DNA of 64,000 nucleotides from Acidobacteriota bacterium (GTDB taxonomy: Bacteria > Acidobacteriota > Holophagae > Holophagales > Holophagaceae), in contig JACPYP010000018.1 in assembly GCA_016195985.1 (NCBI GenBank), forward strand, positions 1-64,000, given 5' to 3'. Position numbers and translations under genes: made by a program. The notes beneath the pieces are model-generated. The model was given only the letters and a program-made list of their open reading frames with translations. It had not been told where the DNA came from and did not search any database. Positions 42,308 to 50,219 of this stretch are shown piece after piece. Within the stretch, counting starts at the first letter, position 1. The number at the start of each line of letters is the position of its first letter.

Positions 42308-42385
42308 TGGGGCGGCTGACCGGACTCGAACCGGCGACACCTGGAATCACAATCCAGTACTCTAACCAACTGAGCTACAGCCGCC
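42308..42385 (-). tRNA. tRNA-His (GTG)
   Basis: Reads as a full cloverleaf on the minus strand. The acceptor stem GCGGCTG pairs with CAGCCGC, with an extra 5' G opposite C73, the histidine identity element, and an encoded CCA. The anticodon stem-loop is CTGGA-TTGTGAT-TCCAG with anticodon GTG. The T-arm is GCCGG-TTCGAGT-CCGGT. A -10-like GATAAT lies 15 bases upstream (42405-42400). The att core of the adjacent island covers the anticodon loop and 3' strand of its stem, so the 3' half now comes from the element and remains functional. Confidence 0.95.
42340..42352 (+). repeat. Right attachment core of the island within tRNA-His
   Basis: CCTGGAATCACAA on the plus strand, i.e. the anticodon loop and 3' anticodon-stem strand of the tRNA; identical to 38289-38301. 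Confidence 0.65.
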
Positions 42386-42493
42386 GTTGGACCACTCAGA
42401 TTATCCTGGTCGGCCCGGGATGACCAGCGGGAACCTTCGGAGGACTGTGGTCATCGAACAGATACGCCGGGATTCCGGCACATGAGGAGTTCC

Positions 42494-43996
42494 ATGAATC
42501 ATCAGGTGAAACAGGTTCTAGGGTTGTCGGCCTTCGCGGCCGGGTGCATGGCTCTGGGCATGGGTCTCAGCCACGGTTGGGTGGCGGCGGCCCAGGAAGA
42601 AAAGCCCGTGGTGGTGGACGCGAAGGGGCTTGACCGCCTGCCGCCCATCGCCGAGGTGGCTGAAAAGCTGAACCCCACCGTGGTGGCCATCACCAACACC
42701 AGCTTCGTGAAGAACCGCCGGGCCTTCGATCACCCCTCCGTTGGCGGGCAGGATTTCTTCGATTTCTTCTTCGGCCCCGGCGGGCCTCAGCAGCGGCGGA
42801 CGCCCCGGGGCGGGGATGACGAGCAGCGCGCGGCCTCTTCGGGTTCCGGCGTGATCATCTCGGCCTCCGGCGAAATCCTCACGAACTACCACGTCATCGC
42901 CAGCATGGGCGGCGACAATACGCTTGAAGTCAAAACAAGTGATGGCAAGTCTTACAAGGCCACGGTGCTGGGCAAGGACAAGGAGCTCGATATTGCCCTC
43001 ATCAAGATCGATGCGGCCCACCTGCCCTTCGCCAAGCTGGGGGAATCGGATTCCCTGCGCATCGGCGAGTGGGTGGTGGCCATCGGCAACCCCTTCGGCC
43101 TGGAGCACACGGTCACCCAGGGCATCATCAGCGCCAAGGGACGCAAGCTTGATCCCGGCGTCAGCTCCTTCCTGCAGACAGATGCGGCCATCAACCGCGG
43201 CAATTCCGGCGGCCCGCTGCTGAACCTGCGGGGCGAGGTGGTGGGCATCAACACCGCCATCAACCCGGCCGGGCAGAACATCGGCTTCGCGGTGCCCATC
43301 AGCATGGTCAACCGTATTCTGAAGGATCTCCGCAGCGGCAAGCCCGTGAGCCGCGGCTACCTGGGCGTGACGCCCCAGGACCTGGACCAGGCCTATCAGG
43401 AGGCTCTGGGCGCCAAGCAGGGTGTGGTGGTCAGCGCCGTGGAGAAGGGCCAGGCCGGGGACAAGGCCGGCCTCCAGCGGCTGGATGTCATCAGCGCGGT
43501 GGATGGCCAGGCCGTCAATAGTCAGGATGAACTGGTGGCCGCTGTTTCTGGCCGCCGCGCGGGCGAGACCATCAAGCTCACGGTCCAGCGGGACGGCAAG
43601 ACCCTCACCCTGACCGCCACCCTGGGCGACCGCAAAGCCATTGACGACCAGCGCCGCCGCGAATCCGGCGAGGAGTCGGAGGATGAGCCCTCCGCCAAGC
43701 CCCAGGGCGAGGCCAAGACCGTGAACCTGGAGAAGACCTACGGCTTTACGGTGGAACTTGCGGATCCCAAGAACCGTCTCAAGGGCGTGGTGGTGACCAC
43801 CGTGGATCCCCGCTCCCCCGCCGCGGAGCGCGGCCTGGCGCCGGGCGTGATCATCACGGAAGTGGGCCGCCAGCCTGTGAACAACCTGGCGGAGTTCAAT
43901 GCCCAGGTGAAAAAGGCCGGAGGCCGCCCCCTGCTGCTCTTCGTCCAGACGCCGAATGGGAGCCAAAAGATCACCTTGGCCATTCCGCCCCGTTGA
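42494..43996 (+). CDS. Periplasmic serine protease/chaperone of the HtrA (DegP) family
   Basis: A protein of 500 residues. ATG 42494 is used because gaggag (42484-42489) overlaps the alternative ATG 42482. A signal or anchor segment covers residues 8-33. The trypsin-like domain has H133 (TNYHVI), D166 (DIALIKI) and S238 (GNSGGPL), all intact. Two PDZ domains follow (GYLGVTPQDLD and, after an E/D/S-rich linker, YGFTVELADPKN), as in DegP/MucD. It degrades or refolds damaged envelope proteins. It is monocistronic, between tRNA-His and a strong terminator. Confidence 0.95.
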   Translation: MNHQVKQVLGLSAFAAGCMALGMGLSHGWVAAAQEEKPVVVDAKGLDRLPPIAEVAEKLNPTVVAITNTSFVKNRRAFDHPSVGGQDFFDFFFGPGGPQQRRTPRGGDDEQRAASSGSGVIISASGEILTNYHVIASMGGDNTLEVKTSDGKSYKATVLGKDKELDIALIKIDAAHLPFAKLGESDSLRIGEWVVAIGNPFGLEHTVTQGIISAKGRKLDPGVSSFLQTDAAINRGNSGGPLLNLRGEVVGINTAINPAGQNIGFAVPISMVNRILKDLRSGKPVSRGYLGVTPQDLDQAYQEALGAKQGVVVSAVEKGQAGDKAGLQRLDVISAVDGQAVNSQDELVAAVSGRRAGETIKLTVQRDGKTLTLTATLGDRKAIDDQRRRESGEESEDEPSAKPQGEAKTVNLEKTYGFTVELADPKNRLKGVVVTTVDPRSPAAERGLAPGVIITEVGRQPVNNLAEFNAQVKKAGGRPLLLFVQTPNGSQKITLAIPPR

Positions 43997-44026
43997 ACGC
44001 CAAGCGGAAACGCTCAAGATGGCCAT

Positions 44027-44059
44027 GAAGGAAGCCCCGGGAATACCGGGGCTTCCTTC
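44027..44059 (+). terminator. Strong terminator after the HtrA gene
   Basis: Perfect 14-base arms GAAGGAAGCCCCGG (44027-44040) and CCGGGGCTTCCTTC (44046-44059) around GAATA, 30 bases past the stop. Shares the AAGCCCCGG core with terminators at 42271 and 53747. Confidence 0.85.
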
Positions 44060-44102
44060 ATTCCGCTAGACTTGGGGGTTCAACCCAGCCTAAGGACCAG
44101 CC

Positions 44103-45842
44103 ATGGGCCAACGCCTTCTCCTTGTGGACAGCGACCGGAGCTTCCTCAAAGAGCACCAAGTCAGCCTGGAAGCGGCCTTCGATCTGGAAGTGGCCTCCTC
44201 CCCCGAGGGGGTGCTGTCCCGGCTGGAAAGCGGTGATTTCGCCGCCATCTTCATCTGCGTGGAAGTGGCCGACAACAAGGGCTACGCCCTGTGCTCGTCC
44301 ATCCGGAAGAACGCCAAGCTGGATGCCGTGAAGATCGTCCTCATCAGCGGCAAGGCCACGGAAGAGGAATACCGTCGGCACCAGAGCCTCAAGGGGCGGG
44401 CGGATGTCTACCTCCACAAGCCCATCGCCCCCAGCGCCCTGGTGGCGGCCCTCACGCCGCTGGTGCCGGGCCGCGCCCTGGATCCCGACAATCCTTTCGG
44501 CGAGTTGGTGGATACGGAACTGGGTGATGACTGGCTGGACAGCCTGAAGTCCAACCTGGACAATCAGGCGGCGGCGCCGGTTTTCGGAGTGCGTCCTTCC
44601 TCGCCGGCCCAGACTGCCCGCTTGGACGCCGCTTCGGGAGACGTGCCGCCGGATTCCCGTCATATGAAGCTGCTGGAAGACCAGGTCGCCTCCCTGCACG
44701 AAGAAATGCGCCTCAAGGATCAGCGGCTGGCGACCACGGAACAGCGCCTTCAAAAGGCCGAGGCCGAAGCGCAACAGATCCAGCGCCAGCTGAATTCCGT
44801 CACCCTGAATTTGGATGAGCTGGAGCGCAGCAACCGGGAATCCGAAGCGCTGAAAACCCGCCTGGCGGAAACCGAGGCGGCGTTGAAGGCCCTGGAGGAA
44901 AGCCGTGGCCGCGAAGGCGAGAGCGCGGAGATGCTCAAGGCCCAGCTGAAAGAGGCGCTCACCGAGCGCACCGACCTCATCCTGCAGGTGGAATCGCTCA
45001 ATCACCAGGTGGGCGAGAAATCCCAGCGGGCCATCGAACTCCTCAAGGAGCGGGACCGCCTCCTCCGCGAGAACATGGATCTGGAACCCTTCCGGGCCAA
45101 GGCCAAGGACTTGGAGGAGGCGCTGGCTGCGAAGGGGCAGGAAATGGGCGAGGCCCTCGCCGCCAGGGACCGCGACCGGGAGGCCGTCCTGGCCCAGAAA
45201 GAGGAGGTGGCGGCGGCCCTCCGCCAGGATCTGGAAACCGCCCAGAGCGCCCAGAAACAGCTGAACACCACCATCGAAGGCATGGTGCAGCAGCAGACCA
45301 ACCTGGAGGCGCTCCACCAGTCGACCCTGCTGGAGTTGACCAACCAGGTGGAAAAGGTCCACCTCGCGCAGATGGAACTGGCCGGGCTGGAAGCCACCAT
45401 GCGGGGCCAGGGCCGTGATCTGGCGGAACTGGGCCTGAGGCTGAAGCAGGTGGAAGCGGAGCGCGATGCGGGCCGCGTGGAACTGGCGGACCGGGAACAG
45501 AAGCTGCTCGCCGGGCAGGAGGTCATCCATCAGCACCAGGAAGAGATCGTCCAGCTGTCCGCGCGGTTGAACACGGCCCGTCTGGATCTGGACGCCGCGA
45601 AGATCCAGCATGACGGAGAGCGGCTGGAGCTGATGAGCGGCCTCGATCAGAAGGACGCCGAGATCGGCCGCCTGCTGCGGACCCTGGGGGACCAGCAGGA
45701 GGCGCACGCCGCCCTCGACCGCGAGAAGCAGGCTGTCCACGGGCAGCTTGCCGAGCACAAGGACCGGCTTCAGAACCTGGATAGCCTGCTTCAGGACATC
45801 CAGGACAAACTGCGGCGCGGTTCGGATCTGGCCAGGGGCTGA
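44103..45842 (+). CDS. FrzS-like protein: degenerate receiver domain plus long coiled coil
   Basis: A protein of 579 residues. Residues 1-125 follow a response-regulator receiver fold (LLLVDSDRSFL, GYALCSSIRKN, VLISGKATEEEYRRHQSLKGRAD and YLHKP). The acidic pocket D9/D11 and the lysine are kept, but the phospho-acceptor aspartate position is Cys52 (IFICVEV). A linker (130-190) leads to about 370 residues of heptad-rich coiled coil full of E, Q, L and A. The closest known plan is Myxococcus FrzS, a gliding-motility polarity protein with a non-phosphorylated pseudo-receiver. A spatial or scaffold role is inferred. Confidence 0.7.
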   Translation: MGQRLLLVDSDRSFLKEHQVSLEAAFDLEVASSPEGVLSRLESGDFAAIFICVEVADNKGYALCSSIRKNAKLDAVKIVLISGKATEEEYRRHQSLKGRADVYLHKPIAPSALVAALTPLVPGRALDPDNPFGELVDTELGDDWLDSLKSNLDNQAAAPVFGVRPSSPAQTARLDAASGDVPPDSRHMKLLEDQVASLHEEMRLKDQRLATTEQRLQKAEAEAQQIQRQLNSVTLNLDELERSNRESEALKTRLAETEAALKALEESRGREGESAEMLKAQLKEALTERTDLILQVESLNHQVGEKSQRAIELLKERDRLLRENMDLEPFRAKAKDLEEALAAKGQEMGEALAARDRDREAVLAQKEEVAAALRQDLETAQSAQKQLNTTIEGMVQQQTNLEALHQSTLLELTNQVEKVHLAQMELAGLEATMRGQGRDLAELGLRLKQVEAERDAGRVELADREQKLLAGQEVIHQHQEEIVQLSARLNTARLDLDAAKIQHDGERLELMSGLDQKDAEIGRLLRTLGDQQEAHAALDREKQAVHGQLAEHKDRLQNLDSLLQDIQDKLRRGSDLARG

Positions 45843-45847
45843 TCGCC

Positions 45848-47158
45848 GTGACCCTCGCCGCGGCCCTCGTTTGCGCCGCCCTCGTCCTCCTCAGCGGTTT
45901 CTTCGTCATGGCGGAATTCGCCGCCGTGCGCGTGCGCCTGACCCAGCTGGAGGCCTTGGCGGATTCGGACCCCAGGGCCCACCGGGCCTTGGAGGTGCAC
46001 CGCGGCCTCTCGCACCACCTGTCGGCCATCCAGGCGGGCATCGTGCTTTGTGCGCTGGCCCTGGGCGCCGTGGGCGAAGAGCTGTTCAGCCACCCCTTCC
46101 GGGCCTTGTTCGGGTACCTGCCCTGGCCACGCCTGGTGCTGCCCTTCAGCACCGGCCTGGCCCTGCTCGTGATGACCACGCTCCACGTGGTGCTGGCGGA
46201 GCTGGTGCCTCGCAGCCTGGCCATCCGTTCGGCCCTGCCCTGGGCCCTGCGCACTGCCGGACCTCTGCTGGCCTGGTCGCGCCTGGTGCGGCCGCTCACC
46301 TGGGGCCTGACCAAGCTGAGCCACCTGGTGCTGGGGCTGTTCGGCGTCCGCCCCGATGCCGACGCGGAGGACCTGCTGCCTTCCGAATCCGAATTCCGCC
46401 GGATGCTGGAGCGCAGCCAGGCGGAGGGGCATCTGGAGCTGGACCGCAAGGAACTCATCGAGAACGTCTTCGATTTTAGCCGCCGCATGGTGAAAGAGAT
46501 CTCCGTGCCCCGGGCCCGGGTGGTCTGCTTCGACCTGACCCGCAACCTGGAGGAAAACCTGGTCCTGGCCCGCACCACCCCCCACACGCGCATCCCGCTT
46601 GTGGAAGGGGACCTTGATCGCGTGGTGGGCGTCATCCACCTCAAGGAGCTGCTCTGGGCCATGCAGGATCAGGATGGCGCCGTGGACCTGCGCGAACTGG
46701 CCCGGCCCGCTTTCTTCGTGCCGGAGATGAAGCCCATCCAGGGCCTCCTGCTGGAGTTCCAGCAGCGCAAGCAGCATCTGGCGCTGGTGGTGAATGAGCA
46801 CGGCGGCGTGGATGGGCTGGTGACGCTGGAGGACGTGCTTGAGGAACTGGTGGGCGAAATCCAGGACGAATTCGACCGCGAAGCCATCCAACTGCGCCGA
46901 ACCCGCGGCGGCGCCTGGCTGGCCCAGGGCAACGTGCTGCTGGAGCAGCTGGAAGACCACCTGAAGCTGAACCTCGTAACTGAGGCGGGCTCCGTGAGCC
47001 TGGGGGGCTTCTTCCAGGAGCAATTGGGCCGGGTGTTGCAGCCTGGCGACGAACTCCGGCTCCAGGGGTGGCGCATCCGCGTGCTGTCCATGCGCGGCCT
47101 GGCCCCTGGCCAATTCCTGTTGAAGTCCGTGCCGCCCGAACCCGTGGCTGATGCCTGA
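45848..47158 (+). CDS. CNNM/CorC-type membrane protein (DUF21, CBS pair, CorC_HlyC)
   Basis: A protein of 436 residues. The N-terminal DUF21 membrane domain has about four helices (LVCAALVLLSGFFVMAEFAAV, the hallmark F-x-x-x-E-x-A). Cytosolic CBS domains follow (MVKEISVPRARVVCFDL, RIPLVEGDLDRVVGVIHLKELL, NEHGGVDGLVTLEDVLEELVG) and a C-terminal CorC_HlyC domain (LEQLEDHLKLNL). Members are linked to magnesium or cobalt efflux. It starts at GTG 45848, 5 bases after the FrzS-like gene, and its end overlaps the next gene by 8 bases. Confidence 0.85.
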   Translation: MTLAAALVCAALVLLSGFFVMAEFAAVRVRLTQLEALADSDPRAHRALEVHRGLSHHLSAIQAGIVLCALALGAVGEELFSHPFRALFGYLPWPRLVLPFSTGLALLVMTTLHVVLAELVPRSLAIRSALPWALRTAGPLLAWSRLVRPLTWGLTKLSHLVLGLFGVRPDADAEDLLPSESEFRRMLERSQAEGHLELDRKELIENVFDFSRRMVKEISVPRARVVCFDLTRNLEENLVLARTTPHTRIPLVEGDLDRVVGVIHLKELLWAMQDQDGAVDLRELARPAFFVPEMKPIQGLLLEFQQRKQHLALVVNEHGGVDGLVTLEDVLEELVGEIQDEFDREAIQLRRTRGGAWLAQGNVLLEQLEDHLKLNLVTEAGSVSLGGFFQEQLGRVLQPGDELRLQGWRIRVLSMRGLAPGQFLLKSVPPEPVADA

Positions 47159-47996
47159 GCCGCTGGAGGGATTCCTGCTGGCCGCGGGCCTGGGCCTGCG
47201 CATGGGCCCCCTGAGCCGCTGCCTGCCCAAACCCGCCTGGACCTTGCGGGGGCTGCCCCTGCTGCAGTGGGGCGCGGAGGCCATGCGCCGCGCGGGCCTC
47301 GCCCGCCTGGGCTGCAATGCCCACCTTCATGTGGAGCGGCTCCGCGCCGTGGCCCAGGGCATCGAGGTCTGCGAGGAACTCCACCTTTTGGGCAGCGCGG
47401 GGGGGCTGCGGCACGCCCTGGGCCGGGTCGAATCCGAACTGCTCACCTGGAATGCTGATGTTTGGGCTGAGGCGGTGCCCTTCGCCCATCTGAGGGAGGC
47501 CCATCGACGCACCGGCGCCACCCTGAGCTGGCTGCTGGTGCCCCATCCCGGCGGTCCCTGGAATCCGGTGTGGATGGATGAGCGGGACCGCGTGCTGCCC
47601 AAGGGGGTGGCGGGACCCAAGGGCCCCTTCCACTTCACCGGGGCCGCCGCCTGGTCGCCGGAGGCTTTGGCCCTGCTGCCCGAAGGCTCCAGTGACGTGA
47701 ATGAGGGGCTGCGGCCCCGCCTGGCGGGCACGTTCGGGGGGCACCGGGGCGTGCTGGTGGAGCCCTTCGCCTGGCGGGAGGTGGGCACGCCCCAGGCCTT
47801 GATCGAAGCCGCCGCCGACCTGGCACCCGAACAAGAAGGCCGCCTGCCGGGCTGCTACCTGCATCCCGGGGCCCAGCCGGCGGGCCAGCTCAGCGGATGC
47901 GTCCTGGGCCCCGGGGCCGCCCCGCCGCCCGCCATCACGGATGCTGGCGCCCTCTGGTTCGAGGAGCATGGCAATCAGGTGCGGCTGCAGCTCTAG
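47151..47996 (+). CDS. Sugar-1-phosphate nucleotidyltransferase, MurU-like
   Basis: A protein of 281 residues with the nucleotidyltransferase signature (LLAAGLGLRMGPLSRCLPKP) at residues 10-29 and the metal-binding NADVW near 100. The sugar-binding half (HFTGAAAWSPEALALLPEG) follows, then a short C-terminal extension. It begins within the previous gene and is followed 89 bases later by an AmgK-like kinase. In Pseudomonas AmgK phosphorylates MurNAc and MurU then makes UDP-MurNAc, bypassing de novo synthesis (fosfomycin resistance). The same pairing here supports that role, by context. Confidence 0.7.
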   Translation: MPEPLEGFLLAAGLGLRMGPLSRCLPKPAWTLRGLPLLQWGAEAMRRAGLARLGCNAHLHVERLRAVAQGIEVCEELHLLGSAGGLRHALGRVESELLTWNADVWAEAVPFAHLREAHRRTGATLSWLLVPHPGGPWNPVWMDERDRVLPKGVAGPKGPFHFTGAAAWSPEALALLPEGSSDVNEGLRPRLAGTFGGHRGVLVEPFAWREVGTPQALIEAAADLAPEQEGRLPGCYLHPGAQPAGQLSGCVLGPGAAPPPAITDAGALWFEEHGNQVRLQL

Positions 47997-48085
47997 GACC
48001 AGATCCCGAAGGCGATTCTGGACGCCGCAGACCAACTCCCAGGAACCGCGTGCCCCAGGGAGCCTCCCGGGAGTACTCTGGACAG

Positions 48086-49069
48086 ATGGATCTCCGCCTG
48101 GATCGCGCCCTGGAGCGTTGGAACCTCTCTTCCCCCCAGCCCTTGGCCGGAGATGCAGGGGCCCGCCAGTACATCCGGGTGGCCCATCCCCAGCTGGGCA
48201 AGGCCCTGGTGGTGCTGCACCCCCTGGACGCGCCGGACCAGCCGGACGACAGCTACTTTGAATTCCGCGCTCTCCAGGCTTATCTGGACCCCTTGTTGCG
48301 GGTGCCCACCATTCTCCAGAGCGACGATGAAGACCGCTGCCTGCTGGTGGAGGATCTCGGCGACACCACGCTGGAGAGGCGTTTGGTGGAACATCCGGAA
48401 GAGGAGGTCGACTGGGCCCGGAAGGCCGGGTACCTCCTGGCCACGCTGGCGGGTCCCCTCACCCTGGGGGCGCCGGGCCATACCTTCTTCATGAACCGGG
48501 CCTTCGACCAGGCCAAGTTCGATTTCGAGTGGGGGTACTGCCGCCAGAACTTTTTCCAGGATTTCCTACAGAAGGAACCGCCCCGCTGGCTGGAACGGAT
48601 GATGGAAGAGGTGCATGCCAGCCTGGAGACCCGCGCCCGTTTCTTCGTCCACCGCGACTTCCACGTGCGCAACCTCATGGTCCACGGCGACCGCCTGGTG
48701 GCCATCGATTTCCAGGACGCCCGCCGGGGCGCCGCCACCTACGACCTGGCCAGCCTCCTTTACGACGCCTACTGGGACTGGTCCCGCGAGGCGGGCCGCG
48801 CCATGCTGGAGCCGCTGCAGCAGGAGCTGGGCTGGAGCCACGAGGCCCTGGCGGAGGAGTTGAACCTCAGCGCCCTGCAGCGCAGCCTGAAGGCCCTGGG
48901 GACCTTCGGCCACCAGCTGGTGCACAAGAAGAAGGCCCACTTCGCCTCCGCCGTGCCGCGCACCCTGCGGCACTTGAGGGGCCACTTCCAGCGCATGAAC
49001 CACCAGGACGGCGTCCTGGCCAGCGAGCACCTGCTGAGGCTCGCCGAGGATCGGCTGCTGAAGGGTTAG
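48086..49069 (+). CDS. AmgK-like sugar kinase (aminoglycoside phosphotransferase fold)
   Basis: A kinase of 327 residues. The N-lobe ends in LLVEDLGDTTLE; the catalytic loop is FVHRDFHVRNLMV (H-x-D-x-x-x-x-N) and the metal aspartate is in VAIDFQDARRGAATYDLASLL, which matches AmgK and the choline-kinase group closely. ATG 48086 fits the family start; the earlier frame lacks it. Together with the MurU-like gene it may form the anomeric MurNAc/GlcNAc salvage route of cell-wall recycling. Alternative: a different sugar kinase of the same fold. Confidence 0.7.
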   Translation: MDLRLDRALERWNLSSPQPLAGDAGARQYIRVAHPQLGKALVVLHPLDAPDQPDDSYFEFRALQAYLDPLLRVPTILQSDDEDRCLLVEDLGDTTLERRLVEHPEEEVDWARKAGYLLATLAGPLTLGAPGHTFFMNRAFDQAKFDFEWGYCRQNFFQDFLQKEPPRWLERMMEEVHASLETRARFFVHRDFHVRNLMVHGDRLVAIDFQDARRGAATYDLASLLYDAYWDWSREAGRAMLEPLQQELGWSHEALAEELNLSALQRSLKALGTFGHQLVHKKKAHFASAVPRTLRHLRGHFQRMNHQDGVLASEHLLRLAEDRLLKG

Positions 49070-49110
49070 CCTCCGGCCGCATGATGTGCAGCCAACTCCC
49101 AGGAGTTCCC

Positions 49111-49482
49111 ATGTCGAAGGCCGTGTCGCCAAAGCAGATTGCCGCCTCCCTCACGGAGCTATGGTCTCCGCGGGTGATCGGGGAAGTGGACGAGGCCTAC
49201 GTCAAGGTCGCGAAGGTCCAGGGCTCCCTGGCCTGGCACAGCCATGACGAGGAGGATGAGCTGTTCCTGGTGCTCAAGGGCCGTCTGCGCATCGAGATGG
49301 CGGAAGAGACGGTGGAACTGGGCGAGGGGGAGCTTTTCGTCGTGCCCAAGGGCGTCCGCCACAATCCGGTGGCGGAGGAGGAGTGCCAGCTCCTGCTCAT
49401 CGAGCGCAAATCCACCCGGCACACCGGGGATGTCACCACGGAAAGGACCCGGTCCCTGGCCGAGCAGTTGCGGCCCCTCTGA
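49111..49482 (+). CDS. Cupin protein
   Basis: A single-domain cupin of 123 residues with the first motif as SLAWHSHDEEDELFLVLKG (H-x-H...E) and the second as ELFVVPKGVRHNPVA. The start ATG 49111 has AGGAG five bases upstream, preferred over any earlier codon in the long open frame. Cupins of this class often bind a metal; function unknown. Convergent with the sirtuin gene 28 bases later. Confidence 0.75.
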   Translation: MSKAVSPKQIAASLTELWSPRVIGEVDEAYVKVAKVQGSLAWHSHDEEDELFLVLKGRLRIEMAEETVELGEGELFVVPKGVRHNPVAEEECQLLLIERKSTRHTGDVTTERTRSLAEQLRPL

Positions 49483-49510
49483 TCGCGTTTCGCCGGCCTT
49501 TCGCTTACAG

Positions 49511-50212
49511 CTAGGCCAGCAGTTCATCCACGAAGGCGGGCACCAGTTCGGTGGCCCCGCCGGTGCGTGCCTCTCCGAAGGCGCTGGCCACGAGGCTGGG
49601 CTCCAGGTTCAACTCCACGGTGCGGGCGGCGGGGCTGACGGCTTCCACGAAGCCCGCGGCGGGATAGACGTGGCCGCTGGTGCCGATGGCCAGGAAGAGG
49701 TTGCAGCGGTCCAGGGCCCGGTAGATCCGGTCCATCTCCAGGGGCATTTCGCCGAACCAGACGATGCGCGGGCGCAGGGGGCCCCGTCCGCAGGCGGGGC
49801 AGCGGCTGTCCTGGCCCATGTCACCGGGCCAATCCGCTTCGGCCCCGCAGGCCAGACACTGGGCCTTCAGCAGCTCGCCGTGCATGTGCAGCAGGTTCCG
49901 GGAACCGGCGCGGTCATGGAGATCGTCCACGTTCTGGGTGACCAGGAGGAAGTCCCCTTCCCAGGCCTCCTCGAGCCGCGCCAGGGCTCGGTGCGCGGCG
50001 TTGGGCTGCACGCTGGCGAGACTGCGGCGGCGTTCGTTGTAGAAGCGGTAGACGAGGCCGGGATTCCGCTGGAAGGCTTCGGGCGTGGCCACGTCCTCCA
50101 CGCGGTGGTTCTCCCAGAGGCCATCGGCGGCCCGGAAGGTGCGCAGGCCGCTTTCCGCGGAAATGCCCGCACCGGTGAGGATGACGATGCGGGCATTCCG
50201 GGCGGAGGTCAC
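49511..50212 (-). CDS. cobB: NAD-dependent protein deacylase (sirtuin, CobB type)
   Basis: A sirtuin of 233 residues. NAD-binding motifs are [17 protein letters not shown] and [12 protein letters not shown]; the catalytic histidine is in LHMHGELL; the zinc cysteines are in CLAC and [13 protein letters not shown] supplies the Tyr/Arg pair seen in class III sirtuins, which suggests desuccinylase as well as deacetylase activity. It starts with GTG 50212, 7 bases before the phosphatase gene begins on the same strand. Cytoplasmic. Confidence 0.9.
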   Translation of the reverse strand: MTSARNARIVILTGAGISAESGLRTFRAADGLWENHRVEDVATPEAFQRNPGLVYRFYNERRRSLASVQPNAAHRALARLEEAWEGDFLLVTQNVDDLHDRAGSRNLLHMHGELLKAQCLACGAEADWPGDMGQDSRCPACGRGPLRPRIVWFGEMPLEMDRIYRALDRCNLFLAIGTSGHVYPAAGFVEAVSPAARTVELNLEPSLVASAFGEARTGGATELVPAFVDELLA

Positions 50213-50219
50213 CTTTGGC

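Larger units (their letters stand above)
38289..42352. mobile_element. Integrative island in tRNA-His, with a crippled integrase
   Basis: A 4.06-kb segment bounded by direct copies of CCTGGAATCACAA (38289-38301 and 42340-42352). The right copy lies in the anticodon loop and 3' stem of tRNA-His. Cargo is rhuM, an AAA+/DUF4143 gene, an integrase lacking its catalytic domain and an unknown short frame. Past the left core, CGAACCGGC (38261-38269) matches the T-arm of the tRNA (42327-42335) with a 15-base longer spacer, as expected for a decayed displaced tRNA end. The truncated integrase implies the island is no longer self-mobile. Confidence 0.7.

Noticed and set aside
38289-42352. Whole island as an intact integrative element or satellite phage.
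   Set aside because: No replication, packaging or excisionase genes and the integrase lacks its catalytic domain.
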